A stretch of 32,506 nt of DNA from Rhodospirillales bacterium (GTDB taxonomy: Bacteria; Pseudomonadota; Alphaproteobacteria; BOG-932; Roseiterribacteraceae): positions 1-32,506 of the forward strand of contig JAQGIF010000173.1 in assembly GCA_028291345.1 (NCBI GenBank). Direction: 5' to 3'. The stretch's first letter is position 1. The number at the start of each line of letters is the position of its first letter. Below the pieces are notes generated by a model that was not told the origin of the DNA, ran no database searches, and worked only from the letters and a program-made list of their open reading frames with translations. The position numbers and the translations under genes were made by a program. This document shows positions 15,448-23,518 of this stretch, one piece after another.

Positions 15448-16312
15448 TGGGCGGCTTTCATCGCCATAACGGTAGCCCTGGTAAATCCCTCTGTTATTAA
15501 GCGCGGTCCCACCTCTGTTGGACTACCCAAACCATTTAGCGCGAATGTATATTCTTGTACACGACCAGAAAGATACCGCGCTATCACGAATGTATCAGGT
15601 TAAATGGCACATTGTTCCAAATATTGGCATCGATCTGACCCTTCATCTTCTCGGTAAAATATTACCACTAGAAGATTGTGGAAAGATATTTATCGCGCTA
15701 TCCCTCCTCCTTTCGTTTTTTGGCACAGTTCGTCTTCATTATGAAATTTTCAACCGATATAGTTACTGGCCACTTTCAGTGGCATTGATCGCATATAATC
15801 GACTATTATTTACCGATTTCTATACTTCCTGATTGGAATTAGCCTGGCTCTCCTGGCCGCGTCTCTTTGGCAAAAAAATCGTGAGAAGGCCTTAACCATC
15901 CGTCTGATTCCAGCAATCGTCGCGGCAACATTGATCTTTTTCTGTCACCTCATTGCTGTGGCATTCTATGGTCTTCTATTATTATGCCTAGAATTGCGCA
16001 CATGCGGAAACTGAAATCATTCGATCGTGTTTCTGCGCTAATTATTATTCTTCCTTTCCTGATTCCATTCGTACTTTACTTAACCTCACCGTTCGCTCAA
16101 GAGCCATCCACTAGCTTCACGAGCTCCACTGGCGTTGCCGACGGATTGCGGCGCTACTATTTGGCGTTCGTGGCGGAGCGCCATCTAAAGGTCATTGGGC
16201 TTGCCGGGCGCATTTCTCACATATGATAGAGTGCTGGATTTCACAGCACTTTTCACAATAGGCCTGACGACCGGGATTTGTTTATTCATGCGCTGGGGAA
16301 AGGGGTCGTTTG
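15448..16312 (+). pseudogene. Multi-frameshifted integral-membrane glycosyltransferase relic
   Basis: Successive frames give a continuous hydrophobic protein: WAAFIAITVALV, shift near 15482, PPLLDYPNHLARMYILVHDQ and more to 15826, shift, FLIGISLALLAASLWQKN and more to 15990, shift, MRKLKSFDRVSALIIILPFL and more to 16205, shift, FLTYDRVLDFTALFTIGL to about 16312. The DYPNHLAR motif and several helices resemble uncharacterised GT-C-like membrane proteins of polysaccharide clusters. At least four frameshifts make it non-functional. It is cut at about 16312 by the IS6 fragment. AT-rich codon use suggests a foreign origin. Confidence 0.55.
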
Positions 16313-16426
16313 ACCGATAATACAGCCAAACCGCATGACGGATGACGTTCGGCGGAAACTGATGGCGAGCGTACGATATCGGTTGCATCACCTATTACCC
16401 AGGCAGCTCGTTCCCGTGACAGTGCC
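16310..16426 (-). mobile_element. IS6-family end fragment with intact inverted repeat
   Basis: Reading on the minus strand from 16426, GGCACTGTCACGGGAACG is an IS6-type terminal inverted repeat. About 38 bases later a transposase starts MMQPISYARHQFPPNVIRHA, then VWLYYR. The match ends after about 26 codons at 16310, where the glycosyltransferase relic begins. It is related to, but not the same as, the full element at 6782-7569 (MQSISYAGHRFPLDLIRHA). The rest of this IS was deleted. It marks the left edge of the catabolic cluster; 16427-16551 beyond it shows no gene. Confidence 0.75.
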
Positions 16427-16551
16427 GGTCGCAGCCATCGATCACCTTCAACCTCCCGATTCCTAGCGCCTGAGGGCGATGTGCTGTTGGTTCATTCAGC
16501 CGACGAGATCGATTCCCCGTTCATGAAACATCGATGCGCGATGTGTTCCCG

Positions 16552-17034
16552 TCATTCCTCCTTAAGCCCATCGTCGGGTATCCCTTGCTCGTTCCCATAG
16601 TACCGATAGGGAAGAAACTTACCGGACATCGTCAGCTGGACGCGGTCGCCCTTCGGATTCGGGAGGCGGTCGAGTTGGAGGTCGAAGTCGATCGCAGACA
16701 TGATACCGTCGCCGAACTCCTCTTCGATCAGCGCCTTCCAGGCTGGTCCGTTCACCATCACCATTTCATAGAAACGATAAAGAAGCGGGTCAGTCGGCGG
16801 CATCGGCATACCGCGCATAGGGACTTCGTTGAGCATGCGTTTTTCTATATCGGACAAGCCGAACAGGGTTGCCGCTTTCTCCGCCAGCGCTTTGGGCAGC
16901 TTCATCTGGCCCAGCAGGGCGCCAACGACCAGTACCGGTGACATGCCGCCGATCTCATCGGTAATGTATTTCCAGGTCCAGTCCTTCTCACGCTTCATGT
17001 CCAGAAGCTTTTCGGTGAGATCTTCGCGCTTCAT
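16552..17034 (-). CDS. cynS: Cyanate hydratase (cyanase)
   Basis: A 160-residue cyanase, which converts cyanate plus bicarbonate to ammonia and CO2 as a cytoplasmic homodecamer. The catalytic residues are in place: R87 and E90 in LLYRFYEMV, and S113 in FGDGIMSAIDF. The N-terminal helical bundle (KREDLTEKLLDMKREKDWTW) is also typical. AGGAG lies 7 bases before the ATG. Neither a cynT carbonic anhydrase nor a cynABD or cynX transporter is in view. It follows a TetR gene by 130 bases on the same strand and looks like the last gene of a catabolic operon. Its presence could mean that the substrate pathway yields cyanate or carbamoyl groups, or it could simply supply nitrogen and CO2. Confidence 0.95.
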   Translation of the reverse strand: MKREDLTEKLLDMKREKDWTWKYITDEIGGMSPVLVVGALLGQMKLPKALAEKAATLFGLSDIEKRMLNEVPMRGMPMPPTDPLLYRFYEMVMVNGPAWKALIEEEFGDGIMSAIDFDLQLDRLPNPKGDRVQLTMSGKFLPYRYYGNEQGIPDDGLKEE

Positions 17035-17164
17035 TGTCTGTCTCCTCGGAATGCAGGGATTTCATATCAAGGGGCACCCGCTGCTTTGTGGATACAGCCA
17101 CATTTGGAATCGTCCGCCGCAAAGAGAATTTTCAGGCGATCGGCGGCGGCCGGACGCAGCGGTT

Positions 17165-17821
17165 CTAGCTGGCGGGCGCCGGTTCCTTCGACGCTTTGAT
17201 GCCGAAAACGAAATGCTCGACCACGTCTTCGACGTAAGCGTCGATCTCCTCAACCAACGGCATAGTGAGATCCATCATCACGCGCCTGTTCAGGTCGGAA
17301 AGGACGAGATCAATGAAAAAGCGAGCCGATCGCACTGGATTAACGGGGCGGATTACACTCGTCTCACGTAGCGCATAGAGATAGTTCACCAAGGCCTTGG
17401 AGATCACCATCGTCGTGGTGCGATCGATCGCGCGCAGTAGTTCCGGAAAACGCTGACCTTCGCGATACATCAGCCGGTGCAGGATCAAACACTCGGCGCG
17501 AAGCGAGTATTGAATCAGGCTGCGGGCCAACAGTCGCAACCCCGCATCAAGCGGCAATTCGCGCAGTTCCGAGAGAAACAACTCCTGCGGCAGTTGGCGA
17601 TGTAAGTGGCTTAAGACTGCCGAGAATAATAGCTCCTTATTCGGATACCAAGCATAGAGCGTCGGCTTAGTGATGCCAGCGTCCAACGCCACCTTTTCCA
17701 TCGTGGTGCCATCATAGCCGCAGGAAAGAAAAATGTTTGCCGCAACGACGAAGAGCGTTTCGGCGCGCAACGCCGCCTGCTCTCGCGTCGGTCGGCCGCG
17801 CCGGCTCGTCCTTGTCGTCAT
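17165..17821 (-). CDS. TetR/AcrR-family transcriptional regulator
   Basis: A 218-residue regulator. The N-terminal TetR DNA-binding domain contains AANIFLSCGYDGTTMEKVAL and DAGITKPTLYAWYPNKELLF, the standard helix-turn-helix signature. The C-terminal helical domain would bind the inducer. A start at 17845 in the same frame would add eight residues. The arginine-rich RRGRPTREQ lead is typical of the family just before the first helix. It lies within the operon, 74 bases after the SDR gene, and probably represses the receptor and hydrolase promoters until substrate binds. No operator is proven; candidate palindromes lie upstream of the receptor. Confidence 0.92.
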   Translation of the reverse strand: MTTRTSRRGRPTREQAALRAETLFVVAANIFLSCGYDGTTMEKVALDAGITKPTLYAWYPNKELLFSAVLSHLHRQLPQELFLSELRELPLDAGLRLLARSLIQYSLRAECLILHRLMYREGQRFPELLRAIDRTTTMVISKALVNYLYALRETSVIRPVNPVRSARFFIDLVLSDLNRRVMMDLTMPLVEEIDAYVEDVVEHFVFGIKASKEPAPAS

Positions 17822-17895
17822 GATATCGTTCTCAGAGCATGTCACCCGGTTCAGCCGTTACAGGGTCCGGCTGCCGACTTCTACCGGAAACCGGG

Positions 17896-18666
17896 TCAGA
17901 TCGTAAATGTGGCACCGCGATAGCGAGTAGCCCCAGCCATTCCGCCGCCATCGATCGGAATGTCAGCCCCGTTGATGTAGGCAGACGCGTCGGATGCCAA
18001 GAACAACACTAACGCCGCAACGTCCTCAACGGAGCCGGCGCGGCCCATCGGATTATTATCGATCCCGGCCTGGACATAAGGCTGTCCAGCGTTGATCTCG
18101 GTCGGTACCAAACCAGGACAAACTGCGTTGACGCGAATCTGCCACGGCGCCAATTCGAGAGCCGCACATTTAGTCAGGCCGCGTAATGCCCATTTGCTGG
18201 TTGCATAGGCGGTGAACGGGCCACCGGCTAGGCTGTTGGTCGAAACGATGTTAACAATTGATCCCTTGCCCGCCGCTTTCATGTGCGGCGCAACCGCTCT
18301 AATGCCATGCAGCGGACCGTAAAGATTCGTCGCCATCACGTCCTCGAAATGGTCGATTTGGGCGTCGAGCAGTGACTCTCGGATATTGATGCCAGCGTTG
18401 TTAACCAAGATGTCAACCCGGCCGTACCAGCCAATCACTTGCGCAATCGCCCCCGCCCATGCCGAGACATCTCGAACGTCGCAATTCAGGTATCGTGCGG
18501 CACCGCCGGCCTGTACAATCTTTTCCATCGTAGCTTGGCCGCGTTCGTCCAGAATATCGAGAATTACAACCTCGGCACCCTCCGCGGCCAGCAGCCGCGC
18601 ATCGGCGGCGCCGAGGCTGCGGGCGCCGCCCGTAACTATCGCGATTTTATTTTCGACGGCACCCAT
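17896..18666 (-). CDS. Short-chain dehydrogenase/reductase (classical SDR)
   Basis: A 256-residue SDR. The cofactor motif is TGGARSLG (residues 12-19), with D37 at the end of the second strand (VVILDI), which favours NAD. NNAG is at 89-92 and the catalytic residues are S142 (or S145), Y154 and K158 (YATSK). The start at 18666 has AGGGAGG about 6 bases upstream; a longer frame to 18750 would overlap the receptor gene and is rejected. It begins 37 bases after the receptor stop. It should oxidise a hydroxyl group of the imported compound in the cytoplasm. The substrate is unknown; sequences of this type include 3-alpha-hydroxysteroid, cyclohexanol and sugar dehydrogenases, so the name cannot be narrowed. 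Confidence 0.92.
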   Translation of the reverse strand: MGAVENKIAIVTGGARSLGAADARLLAAEGAEVVILDILDERGQATMEKIVQAGGAARYLNCDVRDVSAWAGAIAQVIGWYGRVDILVNNAGINIRESLLDAQIDHFEDVMATNLYGPLHGIRAVAPHMKAAGKGSIVNIVSTNSLAGGPFTAYATSKWALRGLTKCAALELAPWQIRVNAVCPGLVPTEINAGQPYVQAGIDNNPMGRAGSVEDVAALVLFLASDASAYINGADIPIDGGGMAGATRYRGATFTI

Positions 18667-18703
18667 TATTGCCTCCCTATACATACTTCTTGGTGAGCTA
18701 ACG

Positions 18704-20998
18704 TTAGAAATTGTACCGAGCCCGCGCGCCGAAAGTCCTCGGTTCGCCATATGTGTAGGTGTCGAGCCCGAGCAGATTGTAATACGGAAATCCGTTGATA
18801 CGGTAAGTCCGGTCCAACAGATTGTTGACGTAAACCGACAGATCGAGCTGACTGCCGAACATGCTGGCCCACTTAACGGATAGATTGGTCAGCGCGTAGT
18901 TGCCGTAGTCGGCAACTGTCGGATCGCCCTGCGTGTCCTGAGCCCGAAACCGTGATTCGTAGAACAAATTGCCGGTGACAGATATATCCCCGAGGGACTC
19001 ATCGACCGGAAGGTAGTACGTCGCCGATAGCGAGATGCTGTGACGGGGGGCATTGGGCAGGAGCTGCCCCGAATAGTTGGGATCGCCCGGATTGGGACCA
19101 CCAAGGAACTTCCCGTACACTGCATAGAGGAACGCGTAGCTGCCTGTCAGTTCTAGCCCGGCGGTGGGCCGTATCGTGCCCTGGAACTCTAGGCCCTGGA
19201 TCGAGGCGGAGGCAGCGTTGACCGTATAGCTCGAAACCACCCTGTTGACGGTGTTTAGCACGGACCGTTGGATGTCGCTGTATTCGGTATTGAACAGTGC
19301 CAGATCAGCGCGAACCGGTATACCTGCGATGGGGAAATCCGCCTTTATCCCAATCTCTTCGTCCTCGACACGTTCTGGACCAAAAGCCGCGAATGGATTT
19401 GACGGATCGCCGATTGTATTAAACCCGCCCGCCTTATAGCCGGTCCGGTTCGTCACATACACGAAGGTCTTTGGATCGATCTGGTATTCCAGGCTGAGTG
19501 TTCGCGTGCTAGCCGAGAAGTTCTTGTCGAAATTGACCAGACAGTTGCGTCCGGCCGAGGCGAGGTAGGAGCAGTGCTCTGGTGCAAGCGTATAGGAGTT
19601 CGTGAACGACGATTTGTGGTCCCGCGTGAAGCGATAGCCTCCGGTGAACTTTAGCCCCTCCAAGGCCGGGGAGAACGTTCCGAGATCGTATGTCCCCTGC
19701 GCATAGAGTGCACGGCTGAGGCTGCTGATTCCTTGTTCAGATTCAATCACGGAGCCGAATTGAAGTACGTCGCTCTGCTGATAGCCCGCGGGTGTGTAAT
19801 ACTCATAGTACATGCCAGCTACCCAGGTGAGCGCATCGCTTAACGCTTTGCCTGAGAACTGCAGTTCGTCAGTGAAATATTCTTCGAACGATAGCTGCTG
19901 CTCAGCCAGGTTGGCGGGGTAGGGCGTATCGACCGACTGGAAAATCGGGGCAGCGCTACCATCAACATCGATCCGGTTGTCGACACGTGTGTTGGTGTAG
20001 CTGAAGATGTTTTTCAGGTGCAGATCGTCGCTGAAGTCGTAGGTCGTGGTGTTGACGATAGCCCAGGTGTCAGCCTTGAACCGAGTGCCAGAATCAGAGG
20101 TTGTGTAGCGCGGGCCAAGCGCTTTCTGCTTAGCAAGGGATGATTGGGCGGTGGCCAGCAGTCCGGGGAAAAACGTCCAAAATTGAAAATTGGGATTGAC
20201 GGCTGAAATCTCGTAGCCCGTGCCGTTAGGATGAGAATAGAGGTTTTGAAACACGAACTCGTTGCGCAGTTGATCGGTCGGCTTGAATTGGATCGACAGT
20301 CGCGACGACCAATAGCGGGTGTCATCGTAAGTCTTGCCGTTCGTCACATCCTTGGTAAAGCCATCGCGATAGCGAAATGTGCCAGCAGCGCGGACGTTCA
20401 GCTTGTCTTCGACGATCGGGATGTTAATCATCCCAGTGCCTTCCCGGTTATCGTAATTACCGTAGCCTAACTCGCCAAAGCCTCCGAAGTGGTCCGTTGG
20501 TCGTTGCGGTTGGATGAGCACCGCGCCACCCGTCGTATTCCGACCAAACAGGGTCCCCTGTGGACCATTCAGCACCTGAATGTTGGCCACGTCGTAATAG
20601 AGACCCGGTCCGCCCACGACGCCCGATGGAACCGGCGCTTCCGCGAAATAGGTGACGACTCCTGGGCCGGCACCAAGTGTCTGGCCCTGGCCGCGTAGCG
20701 TGAAGCTGCTCATCTCCCGGGCGCTCGGTGAACTGACCGTGAGCGAGGGAACGAGGCTTTGCAAATCCTGGGCGTCGATCACACCACGCCTATCGAGGGC
20801 GGCACCAATGACTGCGGTCGCCGAGATCGGGACGGACTGTAGATTTTCTGTGCGGCGGCGGGCTGTCACTACGACCTCTTCCAGGGCCCCTGCGCTGGCT
20901 GTTGGCTGATCTTTTTGTGCTGCCGATTGATGAGCCCAAAACGTTGTCGGCAAAATGATGATGGCCAGCGCTGACGCGCCCAAATATCCCTTCCGCAT
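18704..20998 (-). CDS. TonB-dependent outer-membrane receptor
   Basis: A 764-residue receptor. It has a signal peptide (MRKGYLGASALAIIILPTTF ... SAAQ) and a TonB box/plug start (EEVVVTARRR), as is usual for sphingomonad receptors. The plug core reads VLNGPQGTLFGRNTTGGAV, and the 22-strand barrel ends with aromatic-terminated strands up to the final ARYNF. The ATG at 20998 has GGGGGAGG about 5 bases ahead. It imports a substrate too large or too scarce for porins, using the proton motive force through TonB. It is the first gene of a run receptor-SDR-TetR-cyanase. Siderophore versus carbon-source uptake cannot be told from the sequence, but the enzyme neighbours argue for a carbon source. Confidence 0.95.
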   Translation of the reverse strand: MRKGYLGASALAIIILPTTFWAHQSAAQKDQPTASAGALEEVVVTARRRTENLQSVPISATAVIGAALDRRGVIDAQDLQSLVPSLTVSSPSAREMSSFTLRGQGQTLGAGPGVVTYFAEAPVPSGVVGGPGLYYDVANIQVLNGPQGTLFGRNTTGGAVLIQPQRPTDHFGGFGELGYGNYDNREGTGMINIPIVEDKLNVRAAGTFRYRDGFTKDVTNGKTYDDTRYWSSRLSIQFKPTDQLRNEFVFQNLYSHPNGTGYEISAVNPNFQFWTFFPGLLATAQSSLAKQKALGPRYTTSDSGTRFKADTWAIVNTTTYDFSDDLHLKNIFSYTNTRVDNRIDVDGSAAPIFQSVDTPYPANLAEQQLSFEEYFTDELQFSGKALSDALTWVAGMYYEYYTPAGYQQSDVLQFGSVIESEQGISSLSRALYAQGTYDLGTFSPALEGLKFTGGYRFTRDHKSSFTNSYTLAPEHCSYLASAGRNCLVNFDKNFSASTRTLSLEYQIDPKTFVYVTNRTGYKAGGFNTIGDPSNPFAAFGPERVEDEEIGIKADFPIAGIPVRADLALFNTEYSDIQRSVLNTVNRVVSSYTVNAASASIQGLEFQGTIRPTAGLELTGSYAFLYAVYGKFLGGPNPGDPNYSGQLLPNAPRHSISLSATYYLPVDESLGDISVTGNLFYESRFRAQDTQGDPTVADYGNYALTNLSVKWASMFGSQLDLSVYVNNLLDRTYRINGFPYYNLLGLDTYTYGEPRTFGARARYNF

Positions 20999-21137
20999 AA
21001 TATCCTCCCCCACGTGATTTCTTCGACTTGAGTCGGCGCCTTAACCTTAGGTTGGCGTCTTAATTAAACACAGTCGTATAATTAAATAAGGTGGTCAAGC
21101 GGGAGAATTAAGCCTGCCACAGGCCACTATCCTAGGC
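20999..21137 (-). promoter_or_regulatory. Promoter region of the receptor operon
   Basis: An AT-rich island in otherwise GC-rich DNA. It holds TTGACC (on the minus strand), a near-palindrome AACCT-T-AGGTT (21043-21053), and two TAATTAAA boxes 18 bases apart (21061 and 21079). Such symmetric elements are the size of TetR operators. A perfect CTAACGTTAG also lies at 18698-18707, in the receptor-SDR junction. Regulation by the cluster's TetR is inferred. Confidence 0.4.
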
Positions 21138-22109
21138 CTATGTGTTTCCATCGCGTTGGCTCAAGGCATTGGCGAAGAAGCGGCGTGGGTTGGCGGCGAC
21201 AATCGCATCGATGTCCTCCTGAGTAAGGCCGGCACTCCGGAGTTGCGGGATTACCCGCTTAAAGACGTGAGACACTTCCCATTCCGGCATCTGCTCCTTG
21301 ATCCTCGCTGCGGGTCCCAGCAAGCATGTGCAGGAATCGGCCGAGATCAGGATCTGATCGCGAAATCCGGCGCGAACCAGCTGGACGAGATTTTTGACTC
21401 GTAGTGTGTCGGATAGCTCCAAGGCGAACCCGAAGCGGTCGAGCCCGACATAGGCACCGCGCCGCGCGATCGCGCTATGGAGATCGTGGTCATCCCGGTC
21501 ACCAAGATGGCCGACCAACAGGCGGGCAGGAGACAATCCCTCCTTTATCACGAGGTCGACTTGCTCATGCCCACAGGTCGCGCCCTCGGTGTGCGAAATG
21601 ATCGGCACCCGAGTTGCCCTGGCCGCCCGGGCGCCGGCGGTGATCATTTTCCGCTCGTAAGGCGAAATCTCGTTAAGTCCTGTCGCGATTTTTACGACGC
21701 CGGCTCGGATCCCGGTGTCGCCGATTCCGTCTTCAATTTCCTGTACATAAAGATCGACGAGCTGTTCTAGGGGAGTATCTCGAAACAGTTCCGGAGCCCC
21801 GCCGGTTTCCGTATATATTCCGGTCGCGCAGACCACAGTCACGCCGCTCCTTGCCGAAGCTTCAGCAACGAACTCGACGTCACGCCCGAGATCGATAGGA
21901 CAGGGATCCACGATTGTGGCGCAGCCATAGTCGCGAAGTTCTTGAAGCTGATCGACAGCATGCGCGAGCCAGTCGCGTCGGGTGTGCGCAGGAGGTGTCG
22001 GTTCGCGATCCCATCCCGGAGGAGCTAGAAATACGTGCTCGTGAATCAGGGTGGGACCGAGGCCATCAATCCGCACGGCTCCGTTCGCGGCGGCAATCAA
22101 ACCTGACAA
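21138..22109 (-). CDS. Phosphotriesterase-family metallohydrolase
   Basis: A 323-residue member of the PTE family (amidohydrolase superfamily). All six metal ligands of the binuclear site are present: H23 and H25 (LIHEHVF), K140 as the carboxylated lysine (GVVKIATG), H173 (ISHTEGA), H201 (VGHLGDRD) and D258 (ISADS). Family members hydrolyse lactones, phosphotriesters or related esters and amides. No signal peptide is seen, so it is cytoplasmic, unlike secreted parathion hydrolase. The start is TTG 22109 with GGGAGG 8 bases upstream. It is co-directional with the receptor operon (139 bases between) and divergent from the FAD oxidoreductase. A lactonase step after the dehydrogenase is the most economical guess. 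Confidence 0.93.
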   Translation of the reverse strand: MSGLIAAANGAVRIDGLGPTLIHEHVFLAPPGWDREPTPPAHTRRDWLAHAVDQLQELRDYGCATIVDPCPIDLGRDVEFVAEASARSGVTVVCATGIYTETGGAPELFRDTPLEQLVDLYVQEIEDGIGDTGIRAGVVKIATGLNEISPYERKMITAGARAARATRVPIISHTEGATCGHEQVDLVIKEGLSPARLLVGHLGDRDDHDLHSAIARRGAYVGLDRFGFALELSDTLRVKNLVQLVRAGFRDQILISADSCTCLLGPAARIKEQMPEWEVSHVFKRVIPQLRSAGLTQEDIDAIVAANPRRFFANALSQRDGNT

Positions 22110-22280
22110 AGAACGTTCCTCCCATATCGCAATAGCGCCGGATCACCGAACGAATTGCCACCAGCGACAGCGCACCATCACCTGTATATGAACGTTACCG
22201 TAAATATATTAGTGGTCAACCTCGCAAATTCAAAATTTGGATAGAATGGCCCGAGAGATGCGAAGAGAGGGCACCAGGAG
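22110..22280. promoter_or_regulatory. Divergent promoter region of hydrolase and FAD oxidase
   Basis: This intergenic stretch separates the minus-strand hydrolase from the plus-strand small ORF and FAD enzyme. It contains GAACGTTAC (about 22190) next to TTACCGTAA, an AT-rich stretch TAAATATATTA, and no gene. The AACGTT core also occurs in the palindrome at 18698-18707. Shared control of both directions by the cluster's TetR is plausible but not shown. Confidence 0.3.
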
Positions 22281-22400
22281 ATGACTGATGAAGTGTTCCG
22301 GGCAATTAGTCCGACTGCGGATGATGGCATTAACGACCCTTGGGAACCCGTCGCGGTGGGTCTCGCCACGGCCAACTGCCTCGATGGACTTCTGAACTGA
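22281..22400 (+). CDS. Possible 39-residue leader ORF coupled to the FAD enzyme
   Basis: An ATG at 22281 opens MTDEVFRAISPTADDGIND, ending WEPVAVGLATANCLDGLLN. Its TGA overlaps the next ATG (TGATG), which would couple translation to the FAD oxidase; that gene has no ribosome site of its own. Against it, AGGAG lies directly against this ATG. A second ATG at 22288 in another frame has better spacing but does not reach the junction. The sequence is not recognised. Confidence 0.35.
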   Translation: MTDEVFRAISPTADDGINDPWEPVAVGLATANCLDGLLN

Positions 22401-23515
22401 TGGATGACATTGATTGCGTAGTCATCGGAGCAGGTGTTGTCGGTCTCGCCGCGGCACGCGCGCTTGCTTGCTCCGGCCGCGAGGTCATCATCGTCGAAAC
22501 TGAGACCGTGATTGGATCTGGTATCAGCTCGCGTAACAGCGAGGTGATTCATGCTGGAATCTACTACCCAGAGGGGTCATTGAAGGCGCGGCTTTGTGTT
22601 TCCGGTCGGACCCATCTTTACGGCTATTGCATAGGCCGGCACATCGCCCATCAAAATTGCGGCAAACTGATCGTCGCCACGTCTTCCGGCCAGATCAGCG
22701 AACTTGAAGCCATTAAACGCGCTGCCGAAGCTAACGGCGTTGACGATCTGATTTGGCTGGATGGCGACCAAGTCAAGCGACTAGAACCGGCCATATCTTG
22801 CGTATGTGCACTATTGTCGCCTTCGACCGGGATCGTAGATTCTCATAGCCTATTGCTGTCATTGCTGGGCGAGGCCGCGGACGCAGGAGCTGTGATAGCG
22901 TATGCTACGACAGTCACAAAAATTGTTCTGGAAGATGATGGCGCAGCGATTTGGGTTAACGGGGAGCGCGAGCCGTCGCTGCGCGCCCGCCTCGTAGTAA
23001 ACGCTGCCGGGCTTGGCGCAATTTCCGTTGCGCGAAAGATGCGAGGCTTTCCCGCGAAATACATACCTCAACAATGGCTAGCGAAGGGCAGCTATTTCAC
23101 GCTATCCGGAAGTTCACCATTCAGCCGGCTAATCTATCCTGTTCCGGACCCCGGTGGTCTAGGAGTCCATGTCACTATCGATCTTGGCGGGCAAGTGCGT
23201 TTCGGCCCCGACGTGGAGTGGACCGATCGCCTCGACTTCAGCGTGGATCCGCAGCGTGCTGTGCAATTCTACGATGCAATCCGTGCATATTGGCCCAATT
23301 TGCCGGCCGGTGCCCTCGAGCCCGGCTATGCCGGCATCCGGCCGAAACTATCCGGTCCGGGGCATCCGGCCGCCGATTTCTGTATTGACGGTGCTTCCAC
23401 TCACGGTATGCAGGGGATCATCAACCTATTCGGGATTGAATCGCCAGGTCTGACCGCAGCGCTCGCGATCGCTGACGAAGTCGTGCAGCTGAGTGCGGAA
23501 GCTCGCCGCGCTTGA
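22400..23515 (+). CDS. FAD-dependent oxidoreductase, L-2-hydroxyglutarate oxidase-like
   Basis: A 371-residue DAO-type flavoenzyme. It has the FAD dinucleotide fold VVIGAGVVGLAAARAL with an acidic end (IIVETE), the RNSEVIHAGIYYP motif shared with LhgO/L2HGDH enzymes, and the C-terminal GYAGIRPKLSGPG and HGMQGIINLFGIESPGLTAA blocks. Family members oxidise 2-hydroxyacids to 2-oxoacids, passing electrons to quinone or oxygen. The start at 22400 is chosen over 22340 because the protein then begins MDDIDCVVIGAG with the fold in register. It could act on the hydroxyacid formed when the hydrolase opens a lactone. The true substrate may differ from 2-hydroxyglutarate. Confidence 0.9.
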   Translation: MDDIDCVVIGAGVVGLAAARALACSGREVIIVETETVIGSGISSRNSEVIHAGIYYPEGSLKARLCVSGRTHLYGYCIGRHIAHQNCGKLIVATSSGQISELEAIKRAAEANGVDDLIWLDGDQVKRLEPAISCVCALLSPSTGIVDSHSLLLSLLGEAADAGAVIAYATTVTKIVLEDDGAAIWVNGEREPSLRARLVVNAAGLGAISVARKMRGFPAKYIPQQWLAKGSYFTLSGSSPFSRLIYPVPDPGGLGVHVTIDLGGQVRFGPDVEWTDRLDFSVDPQRAVQFYDAIRAYWPNLPAGALEPGYAGIRPKLSGPGHPAADFCIDGASTHGMQGIINLFGIESPGLTAALAIADEVVQLSAEARRA

Positions 23516-23518
23516 GCT

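Noticed and set aside
15480-15500. AAATCCCTCTGTTATTA as another copy of the TCCCTGTT repeat
   Set aside because: It has an inserted base pair, stands alone and falls within the coding frame of the glycosyltransferase relic; similarity is probably chance.
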